From: Phycisphaerae bacterium
GTDB lineage: Bacteria; Planctomycetota; Phycisphaerae; UBA1845; Fen-1342
Direction of reading: 5' to 3'
NCBI GenBank assembly: GCA_028279405.1
Contig: JANQNU010000020.1
Span: forward strand, 1-64,000
Length of the DNA: 64,000 bases
Both the position numbers and the translations under genes were made by a program. Shown here piece by piece: positions 57,796-64,000 of this stretch (position 1 is its first letter; every line of letters begins with the position of its first letter). Under the pieces are notes generated by a model that was given only the letters and a program-made list of their open reading frames with translations, was not told the DNA's origin and did not search any database.

Positions 57796-58815
57796 TCAGC
57801 CCGGAACAGACGTGCGGCGGCGCGCCAATGCCTTGAACTTGTCCCAATTGGCCATCGTTATCGCGGTCAGAATCAGCACCGCCCCGATCGCCAACCAGCG
57901 CGTGATCGGCTCGTCACGCCAGTAATAGCCCATCATCACCCCGATGATCGGTGCCGCGTTGACCGCGACTGCCAGGCGATTCAGGTCCATTCGCACCATC
58001 CCGACGAACCAGAGCATGTAGTTGAAATAGCTGGTTCCGATTGTGATCACGCCAAACCCGAGCCACGCCCGCCAACTCAGCCCGGGCAGGTCGAGCCGAT
58101 CAAGATCCAAGAGAATCGCCGGCGAGTAGACGACCGTGCCGATCACCATCACAAACGCCAGCACGCGGACCGGACCGTACTTCGCACTGAGCGGCGCCGT
58201 CACCACCGAATACACCGCCCAGCTCAGGACCGCGAAGAATAGCAGCAGATCGCCGCGAAAGAAGCGCACGTCGCCACGCAGGCCCTCCCACCCGATCACG
58301 CCGGCTCCAACAAACGCCAGCACGGTCGCCGTCAGCATCCGCCTGGAAAACGACACCCGACCGAGCGCCACCGTAATCATGAAAATCAGCACCGGATTCA
58401 GCGCGTAGAGCAGCGCTGCGTGCGACGCATTGGCCTGCTGAACCCCCATCAAGAACGTCATCTGATTGACCGGGACGCACAGAAACGCCGCCAGCAACAG
58501 ACTACCGACATCGCGCCACGGCATGTTGCGCATCGGCGCCCGACCCTTCGGCTGCCAGACCAGTACCGTGAAAAACAACAAAGTCGATGCAATGCTGAAA
58601 CGCAGCACCCCCATCGCGATCGGCGGCATTTCGTCCAGCGCATCCTTGGCCGCCACCGGCGTGATGCCCGCCAGCGAAACCATGACGATCAACAACAAAG
58701 CGTTGAGCAGCCCGACCGAACCCCCCGCCGCAGGCAACTCCGGCGGCGACGCCGCGGACGATGGAACGGATGCCCCGTCGACCGGACGCCGAACCGTCTG
58801 CACATCATTCGGCAT
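57796..58815 (-). CDS. EamA-family (DMT) drug/metabolite transporter
   Basis: A 339-residue protein from ATG at 58815 (MPNDVQTV...), with ten hydrophobic helices after a Pro/Ser-rich cytosolic start: LLNALLLIVMVSLAGITPVAAK, then GVLRFSIASTLLFFTVLV and VGSLLLAAFLCVPVNQMTFLMGVQ, and in the second half FFAVLSWAVYSVVTAPLS and LGFGVITIGTSYFNYMLWFVGMV. This is the classic double EamA repeat. Members export amino acids, purines or small metabolites. The gene overlaps the ABC exporter gene by 11 bases, so it is co-translated or at least co-transcribed. The substrate cannot be told. Confidence 0.88.
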   Translation of the reverse strand: MPNDVQTVRRPVDGASVPSSAASPPELPAAGGSVGLLNALLLIVMVSLAGITPVAAKDALDEMPPIAMGVLRFSIASTLLFFTVLVWQPKGRAPMRNMPWRDVGSLLLAAFLCVPVNQMTFLMGVQQANASHAALLYALNPVLIFMITVALGRVSFSRRMLTATVLAFVGAGVIGWEGLRGDVRFFRGDLLLFFAVLSWAVYSVVTAPLSAKYGPVRVLAFVMVIGTVVYSPAILLDLDRLDLPGLSWRAWLGFGVITIGTSYFNYMLWFVGMVRMDLNRLAVAVNAAPIIGVMMGYYWRDEPITRWLAIGAVLILTAITMANWDKFKALARRRTSVPG

Positions 58816-60973
58816 GAGCAAATTGCGTCCGGCAGAGCGACACGTAGAACGGGCAACGGTCGAGAAGCTCGTCATGCCGCCCGGTGTCGACGATCCGACC
58901 TTCATTCATCACGATGATGCGGTCGGCGCGCGATATCGTACTGAAGCGATGCGCAATGATGAAAGTCGTCCGCCCACGCGTCACGTCCTCGAGCGCTTCC
59001 TGAATGCGACTCTCCGACTCGCTGTCCACCTGGCTTGTCGCCTCGTCCAGCACCAGGATCGGCGGATCGCGAAGAATGGCCCGCGCCAGCGCAATACGCT
59101 GCCGTTGACCGCCCGAGAGCGTCCGGCTGCTGATGACCGCGTCATAACCGACACGGCTCTCTCGCCCCTGCTCCTGCCGCAACTCGCGAACGAAGTCGTC
59201 GACGTGGGCCAGCTTGGCCGCACGCCGAACGGACGCGTCGTCGACACCGTTGGCGCCATATGCGATGTTGGCCCGCACCGTGTCCGTAAACACCACCGCG
59301 TCCTGCGTCACCAGGCCGATGTGTTCCCGCAGCGAACGGAGCGGAATATCGCGAATGTCGCGTCCGTCGACCAGAATCGCACCCTCGGTCACTTCGTAGA
59401 AACGCATCAGCAACGACATCAGCGTCGTCTTGCCCGCACCGTTCGGCCCGACGATCGCCAGAACCTGCCCCGCTTCAACCGTCAGGTCGATCCCGCGTAA
59501 GATGAACGGCCCACCGCCCGTCGAATAGGCAAAGCCGACGCCGCGAAACTCGATCCGCTCCCGCACCGCATCCAATGGCTCGCCAGTCTGCTCGTCCAGC
59601 GGCTCCTCCGGAGGGAGATCCATCAACTCGAACAGCCGCTTCGCGGAAGCCTCCGCCGCCTGAATCCGATTGTAGACGTTCCCCATCTTCCGCAGCGGGT
59701 CGAACAACGCGCCCAGACATACGACCGTCGCAAAGAACAAGTTCGGCTCCAGCTGCCCGCTGAAGACCCGACTCCCCCCAAAAATGATGAAACCCGCAAC
59801 GGCCACCGCCGCCAGCGTCTCGAGCACCGGCTTCGTGCCGGCGTCGACCAGCTCGATCTGCGATTGCGCACGGGTCAACAGGCGCCCCTCCTCCTCGAAA
59901 CGCTCGGTCTCGACGTCCTGCATGTTGTAGCCCTTGACCACGCGAATGCCGTCCAGACGCTCGCCAAGCTGGTCGAGCAGCCGACCCCACGACTGGGACG
60001 CGCGACGCTGCGACCGCTTGACCAGCCGACCGAAGCCGTTGATCGCAATCGCCCCGATCGGCAACCCGACCACTGCAATCACCAGCATCCGCCAGTCGAT
60101 CATCAACGCCAGCGTAAACACCCCGACCGCTTTCAACGGCTCCCGAATCACCTTGCCGAACAACGTCGAAATACCGGTCTCGACCTTGTTCATGTCAGTC
60201 GCGAAACGCCCGAGCGTGTCCCCCGGCGGCTGACGAGTGTGCCACTGCATCGGCAGGTGCAGCACGTGCTCCGCGAGATGCGTCCGGACGTCGTGCATCC
60301 CGCGCTGCACCGCGATCGCAACCAGGCCCTCGTTGAAGAACCGACAAAGCCCGCCGAGCAGCGAGAGCGCCACCACCAGCCCCATGACGATCAGCAGCGA
60401 TTTCATCCGACTATCGGGGTCCTTCCCCGATGGGAGGATCAGCGCGATCTGTCGCAGCGTGCTCGACCACCAGTGATAGCGGCGCAGCTTCAACTCCACC
60501 GTCTCGCGCGACGTGTCGGCGTGCTCGATCGTGACCCCGGGCAGCTCCTTGTCAGGATGCTGTGCGAGCCGTTTCATCACCTCGTAGGCCGGGTAGACCT
60601 CCCCGTCGATCGCCACGATCCGGTCGCCGGCCTTCAGAATCGCGGCACTGCGCGAATCATCGCGGACATGATCGACCTCGAGCCCGGCCGGATCATTCGG
60701 CAGATCAGCTCCGATAACCACGTCGAGCCGGCGCTCGACCTCGACGCGGTGCATCCAGTCGATCAGGCCTTCGTTCTGTGCAAAAATGACCTTCAGGAGC
60801 GGAATGACGCTGGACACGCTGAAGGTGTAGAACACGCTGACGCCGAGGGCGGCGATCAGCCCGAGCACCATGTGCCGTTTGTGCGGCCGCAGATAGGTCA
60901 GCGTCCGTCCAAAGTTGGGCAGCCAGCGGTTGTCGGCGGTCGGATCTTTCACAGGTCGTGTATGATAGCCCAT
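58805..60973 (-). CDS. MsbA-like ABC exporter with PDZ-like insert in the first periplasmic loop
   Basis: A 722-residue homodimer-type ABC exporter. TM1 is about residues 36-66. Then, instead of a short loop, about 120 residues intervene before TM2 (about 190-212). Within it SAAILKAGDRIVAIDGEVY and DKELPGVTIEH fit a PDZ domain of about 70 residues. After the remaining helices, the NBD has Walker A GPNGAGKTT, signature LSGGQRQRIALARAIL, Walker B ILVLDEATS and switch His in FIIAHRFS, all intact. The loop family is lipid A or peptide export. The insert faces the periplasm if the topology is like MsbA. It overlaps the EamA gene by 11 bases. The start ATG at 60973 is at the end of a 171-bp gap upstream. 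Confidence 0.9.
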   Translation of the reverse strand: MGYHTRPVKDPTADNRWLPNFGRTLTYLRPHKRHMVLGLIAALGVSVFYTFSVSSVIPLLKVIFAQNEGLIDWMHRVEVERRLDVVIGADLPNDPAGLEVDHVRDDSRSAAILKAGDRIVAIDGEVYPAYEVMKRLAQHPDKELPGVTIEHADTSRETVELKLRRYHWWSSTLRQIALILPSGKDPDSRMKSLLIVMGLVVALSLLGGLCRFFNEGLVAIAVQRGMHDVRTHLAEHVLHLPMQWHTRQPPGDTLGRFATDMNKVETGISTLFGKVIREPLKAVGVFTLALMIDWRMLVIAVVGLPIGAIAINGFGRLVKRSQRRASQSWGRLLDQLGERLDGIRVVKGYNMQDVETERFEEEGRLLTRAQSQIELVDAGTKPVLETLAAVAVAGFIIFGGSRVFSGQLEPNLFFATVVCLGALFDPLRKMGNVYNRIQAAEASAKRLFELMDLPPEEPLDEQTGEPLDAVRERIEFRGVGFAYSTGGGPFILRGIDLTVEAGQVLAIVGPNGAGKTTLMSLLMRFYEVTEGAILVDGRDIRDIPLRSLREHIGLVTQDAVVFTDTVRANIAYGANGVDDASVRRAAKLAHVDDFVRELRQEQGRESRVGYDAVISSRTLSGGQRQRIALARAILRDPPILVLDEATSQVDSESESRIQEALEDVTRGRTTFIIAHRFSTISRADRIIVMNEGRIVDTGRHDELLDRCPFYVSLCRTQFAHAE

Positions 60974-61132
60974 CGGCGCAGCCTCGTGCAGTGCGCCCGA
61001 ACCCGAACAATTGTATTGCGTACGGCAATGGGGCTAGCCTGGGCCGTCTGGAAACGGGCTGGCGCCGGTTTCCCTCAGCGGCGCATCCGGACCGCAGGCG
61101 GCATGGACCTCCCCGAGGCGGGGATGAACGAA

Positions 61133-61138
61133 TTGGAG
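61133..61138 (+). promoter_or_regulatory. Ribosome binding site for the GTG start at 61145
   Basis: TTGGAG lies 6 bases before the GTG at 61145, which supports this start; no upstream ATG in the frame is credible. Confidence 0.6.
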
Positions 61139-61144
61139 TGGTAG

Positions 61145-62260
61145 GTGACACAGGAAATCAAGCTCTCGGGGCCGGACATCACCGACCGCGAGATTCAAGC
61201 GGTCGTCGCGGTACTCAGTAGCGGAACGCTCAGCCTCGGACCCAAGCTGGCCGAATTCGAGCGCTGTTTCATCGACCGCTTGGGCGTCCGGCATGCCGTC
61301 GCGTGCAACAGCGGGACTTCCGGGCTCGATCTGATCTGGAAGGCGCTGGACATCGGTCCCGGCGACGAGGTCATCACGACACCGTTCTCGTTCATCGCGT
61401 CCAGCAACAGCATCCTGTTCAGCGGCGCGACGTGCGTCTTTGTCGACGTCGACGCTGAGACCTGGCAGATCGATCCGGCCCGGATCGAGTCGGCGATCAC
61501 GCCCCGGACCAAAGCGCTGCTGCCGGTCGACGTCTTCGGTTCGTGCCCGGACATGGATGCGATCAATGCCATCGCCGCGCGACACGAGCTGCGGGTCGTC
61601 GAGGATTCCTGCGAAGCGCTCGGCTCCCGCTACAACGGTCGGCCGATGGGCGCGCTTGCGGACGCCGGCATCTTCGGCTTTTACCCCAACAAGCAAATCA
61701 CTACCGGCGAGGGTGGCATGGTCGTCACCAACGACGACCGTATCGCGTTCATGGCCCGATCGTTGCGGAATCAGGGTCGCGATCCGGACGCCGGCTGGCT
61801 GGCACACGCGCGCCTGGGCTACAACTATCGCCTGCCGGACATCAACTGCGCCATTGGCGTCGAGCAGATGCGCCGGCTGGACGAGATCATCGCCAAACGC
61901 CGAGCGGTCAACGCGTGGTACCAGGAGCGTCTCGCTGGCGACGAACGATTTACGCTCCAGAAGATCCTGCCGCAGGTCGACCTGAACCCGTTCGTGATGA
62001 TCGTACGGCTGCGCGACGAGTACTCGCGCGAACAGCGCGATTCGGTCCTCGCGGGGCTCCGCGACAACGGCGTCGGCTGCAACAACTATTTCACGCCGAT
62101 CCACTTGCAACCGTTCTACCAGGAACAGCACGGCTACAAACCCGGCGACTTCCCGATCACGGAAGCACTTTCCGCACGGACGATCGCGCTGCCGTTCCAC
62201 AACCAGCTTACCGAGGCGGAAGTCGACCGCGCCGCCACCGTGTTCCGGTCGCTCTTGTAG
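61145..62260 (+). CDS. DegT/DnrJ/EryC1/StrS-family aminotransferase
   Basis: A 371-residue PLP-dependent aminotransferase of the sugar-nucleotide type. PLP binding uses CNSGTSGLDL near residue 54 and the Schiff-base Lys183 in FGFYPNKQITTGEGGM. The family block VVEDSCEALGSRYNG is present, as are GYNYRLPDINCAIGVEQM and the C-terminal GVGCNNYFTPIHLQPFY. It transfers an amino group from glutamate to a keto sugar linked to a nucleotide, for surface polysaccharide. GTG is the start (61145). The lone position next to repeats gives no pathway context. The upstream ABC exporter is divergent. Confidence 0.9.
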   Translation: MTQEIKLSGPDITDREIQAVVAVLSSGTLSLGPKLAEFERCFIDRLGVRHAVACNSGTSGLDLIWKALDIGPGDEVITTPFSFIASSNSILFSGATCVFVDVDAETWQIDPARIESAITPRTKALLPVDVFGSCPDMDAINAIAARHELRVVEDSCEALGSRYNGRPMGALADAGIFGFYPNKQITTGEGGMVVTNDDRIAFMARSLRNQGRDPDAGWLAHARLGYNYRLPDINCAIGVEQMRRLDEIIAKRRAVNAWYQERLAGDERFTLQKILPQVDLNPFVMIVRLRDEYSREQRDSVLAGLRDNGVGCNNYFTPIHLQPFYQEQHGYKPGDFPITEALSARTIALPFHNQLTEAEVDRAATVFRSLL

Positions 62261-62425
62261 AGAGCGCCCTTCGGAAGCACCCGCGATAGACCCGTCGCTT
62301 GCGCTCCGGGCTCGTACAGACGTCCTTGACAATTCATCACGAGCCCCGAGCGCGAGCGAGTGGACCCGCCAGCGCTCGGCGATCTGACGCGCTGGGCATG
62401 TTCTCGGACGCCCGCGGCCGGGTGG

Positions 62426-62447
62426 CACTGGTAGCTTGCTACCAGTG
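62426..62447. repeat. CACTGGTAG/CTACCAGTG palindrome
   Basis: Perfect 9-bp stem with a CTTG loop, preceded by GGGTGG. It is the opposite orientation of 13617-13638. Confidence 0.8.
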
Positions 62448-62512
62448 TACAGGGGGTGCTGTGGCCGAAACCGCTGCATCCACCGAACGCTTGATCAAAC
62501 GCACGTTCGCAA

Positions 62513-62554
62513 CACTGGCGGACAAGGGGGCATTGCCCCTCTGCGTTGCCAGTG
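62513..62554. repeat. Variant CACTGGC/GCCAGTG palindrome
   Basis: 7-bp outer stem, with an inner AGGGGGCATTGCCCCT arm. A larger relative of the same family. Confidence 0.6.
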
Positions 62555-62594
62555 CCATCCGGAGAATGAGCGTATTGCGGCGGCAGGCGGCGGT

Positions 62595-63209
62595 CTATCG
62601 ATAGTCGATCCGAACGCTGAGCATTCCGCCGACATCGCGGAGTCGTTCCTCGTGCCGCAATGTGGTTTCGCCATCGAGGGCGCACGCATCGCCACCCTGG
62701 CAGCCCGCGCTCGAGACCCGAATGAAGTACTCACCACCAACGATACCGTCTACGTACCCCGGCACGACGTTGTCGGCGCCGAGGACCGCCGCCGGATCGG
62801 GCACCGGCTCGCCGGGCGCCCAACTGACCTCGTATTCAAGCGCGGGCGCGTCGGGATTGACGTATCGGACGGTGTACCGGATCGCGAGCGGATCGGTCGG
62901 GAACGTGCCGAACAACACCGTGCTGGAGCCCAGAAAACGGGGATTCGCCTGCTCGACATCGTAACTCTTGACGCGCAGGTCCGTCACGTCGAAGAGCTTG
63001 GCGCCGATCGTATTGTCGGTGCCGTCGCCGTCGTTGTTGCTGTTGCCATTGGCGCCATCGGGAGCATCGCCGGTGCCATTGTCGGGCAATCCAAGGCCCG
63101 AGCCGCCACCGGCGTCGTTGCCAACCTCCATCATCGGGCAGCCACCGACTACGCTTATTCCCAGAGAAATCACCAACCAGCCCACGACCGTAGAGACGCG
63201 CTTGTTCAC
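62595..63209 (-). CDS. Lipoprotein with a Gly/Asn/Asp-rich linker, unknown
   Basis: A 204-residue protein that starts with GTG at 63209 (VNKRVSTVVGW), with CAGGAG at 63217-63222; the frame extends to 63236, but the ATG there lacks a site. The signal peptide ends in GISVVGGC, a lipobox, so the product is probably a lipoprotein. A spacer rich in Gly, Asn and Asp (NDAGGG... NNDGDGTDN) leads to a beta-rich domain of about 120 residues, with cysteines in SAGCQGGDACALD. No family is recognised. It is convergent to the aminotransferase gene and divergent from moaA. Confidence 0.7.
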   Translation of the reverse strand: MNKRVSTVVGWLVISLGISVVGGCPMMEVGNDAGGGSGLGLPDNGTGDAPDGANGNSNNDGDGTDNTIGAKLFDVTDLRVKSYDVEQANPRFLGSSTVLFGTFPTDPLAIRYTVRYVNPDAPALEYEVSWAPGEPVPDPAAVLGADNVVPGYVDGIVGGEYFIRVSSAGCQGGDACALDGETTLRHEERLRDVGGMLSVRIDYR

Positions 63210-63216
63210 GGAAATA

Positions 63217-63222
63217 CTCCTG
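63217..63222 (-). promoter_or_regulatory. Ribosome binding site for the GTG start at 63209
   Basis: CAGGAG (minus strand), 7 bases before the GTG. It decides the start against the ATG at 63236. Confidence 0.6.
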
Positions 63223-63396
63223 TTAAATGAGGTCATCTACAGTCCCTTACCGGTTGGCACCGCTTATTTGACAGAATCCGCGCCTCGCGCTCCGTGCGCG
63301 GGCGGATCCTGGCTGCCACCCGGGGCGCTTCCGACGTCTCCTGGGAATGAGCGCCGGGCATCGCAAGCAACTCGCCCGTTTCGTCACGACTTGGTC

Positions 63397-63402
63397 TATA
63401 AT
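63397..63402 (+). promoter_or_regulatory. Perfect -10 box directly before moaA
   Basis: TATAAT at 63397-63402 ends 8 bases before the ATG at 63411. Transcription starting 7-8 bases after the box would begin at or just before the start codon, so the mRNA is probably leaderless. No ribosome binding site is visible before this ATG, which fits. A -35 box is not clear. Confidence 0.5.
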
Positions 63403-63410
63403 CTGCGGGT

Positions 63411-64000
63411 ATGAACGACCCCCAACGCAACTCCGATCCGATCTCCGCGCCGCGGGAGCTCGCGTTGCCGCTGCTACACAGCGCGGAGCGCTTGTCGGCG
63501 GAATCCACACCACTCGCAGAACAGGCGCTGGGGCCGCGTGACATCCGCTTCGTCGACACGTTGCGGATCAGCGTGACCGACCGCTGCAATTTCCGTTGCT
63601 TGTACTGCATGCCGGATGAGGAGCTGGATTGGCTCAGTCGTGACGAGTTACTTCGTTACGAGGAGATCGTCGCGATCGCTCGGACGGCGATCTCGCTCGG
63701 TGTCCGCGACTTCAAGATCACCGGCGGCGAGCCGCTGCTGCGGCGCGATCTCGAATCGCTGGTCCGTGAGCTCCGAGCGCTGGAGGGCACGCGTGAGATT
63801 TCGCTGACTTCGAATGGCATGATTCTGGACCGATTCGCCGACCCGTTAGCGAAGGCCGGGGTCGACCGCGTCACAGTCAGCCTTGATACGCTCGATCCCG
63901 CCAAGTTTCGCGCGATCACGCGTCGTGGCGACCTGGAGCAGGTCTGGGAGGGAATCCGTGCCGCGGAATCCGTCGGGCTTGGGCCGGTCAAGATCAATGT
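63411..64000 (+). CDS. moaA: GTP 3',8-cyclase MoaA, 5' part
   Basis: The frame is open from ATG at 63411 to the window end; 196 residues are visible. It is a radical SAM enzyme that starts molybdenum cofactor synthesis by turning GTP into 3',8-cyclo-GTP. The first cluster is CNFRCLYC in RISVTDRCNFRCLYCMP, followed by FKITGGEPLLRRDLESLV, which is also typical. A 45-residue N-terminal extension precedes the cluster region. The C-terminal second cluster lies beyond the window. The TATAAT just ahead suggests a leaderless transcript. Divergent from the lipoprotein gene with about 200 bases between starts. Confidence 0.95.
   Translation, partial: MNDPQRNSDPISAPRELALPLLHSAERLSAESTPLAEQALGPRDIRFVDTLRISVTDRCNFRCLYCMPDEELDWLSRDELLRYEEIVAIARTAISLGVRDFKITGGEPLLRRDLESLVRELRALEGTREISLTSNGMILDRFADPLAKAGVDRVTVSLDTLDPAKFRAITRRGDLEQVWEGIRAAESVGLGPVKIN

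Larger units (their letters stand above)
62261..62594. repeat. Repeat-filled gap between aminotransferase and lipoprotein genes
   Basis: No gene is supported. It holds an exact 24-bp element (62291-62314), a reversed GAGCGCGAGCGAG element at about 62341-62360, the CACTGGTAG palindrome (62426-62447) and a larger CACTGGC/GCCAGTG palindrome (62513-62554). The two genes flanking it converge. Confidence 0.75.

Noticed and set aside
61034-62479. A 481-codon minus-strand frame across the aminotransferase
   Set aside because: Antisense to a complete DegT-family gene, and starts inside repeats.

Overview
The window looks like chromosome from a GC-rich member of the Planctomycetota, most likely near the class Phycisphaerae. 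This rests on inference from several traits: many secreted proteins that end in a dockerin-like pair of calcium loops (core D-x-N-x-D-G-x-V-x-x-x-D-I-N), arrays of DCNxNGxPD loops, Cys-rich GACC-repeat proteins, very small lipoprotein-like genes, an RNase E/G with its long disordered region at the N-terminus, and intergenic palindromes used again and again. I see no rRNA, tRNA, CRISPR, phage or transposase.

Layout. 1-3768: two neighbouring Cys-rich repeat proteins (the first cut by the window edge), each followed by a strong hairpin. 4077-10446: CstA-type transporter, TerC-type membrane protein and isoleucyl-tRNA synthetase. 10793-19926: three large secreted proteins; the first two are tandem paralogues of identical length (877 aa) with an Asp-box propeller, 11 DCNxNG loops and a dockerin-like end. 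20523-30250: a probable nine-gene minus-strand operon running HPF, PtsN, HPr, enzyme I, DUF2344, RNase E/G, serine acetyltransferase, M20 deacylase, HutF. 30540-37078: LacI-type regulator, a metallopeptidase-like lipoprotein in AT-richer DNA, an arylsulfotransferase-like secreted protein, three short lipoprotein-like genes and a hotdog thioesterase. 37419-43687: DnaK, then minus-strand DUF1648 and CysNC genes and two membrane/SRPBCC-like genes. 44253-50598: a secreted GH57-like amylase with a CBM25-like domain, an AraC regulator, and three tightly coupled genes ending in a CPBP-type membrane protease. 50739-55715: YmdB-type phosphoesterase, then SucB and SucA of 2-oxoglutarate dehydrogenase. 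56024-60973: hypothetical membrane-anchored protein, EamA exporter and an MsbA-like ABC exporter with a PDZ-like insert. 61145-64000: DegT-family aminotransferase, a lipoprotein and the start of moaA.

How genes work together. The minus-strand block 20523-30250 joins a regulatory PTS (EI, HPr, EIIA, no permease) with ribosome hibernation, RNA turnover, cysteine synthesis and probable histidine/formylglutamate catabolism, which suggests nutrient-status control. The five dockerin-like proteins appear to share an export or surface-attachment module. The GH57/CBM25 enzyme is an apparent secreted alpha-glucan enzyme.

The most unusual signals are: the 1045-3768 protein, whose repeats 7-16 alternate two types with complementary extra cysteines; the PDZ-like domain inside an ABC exporter; at least four families of dispersed palindromic elements that fill many intergenic gaps, including a 175-bp tandem duplication; and a likely leaderless moaA start.
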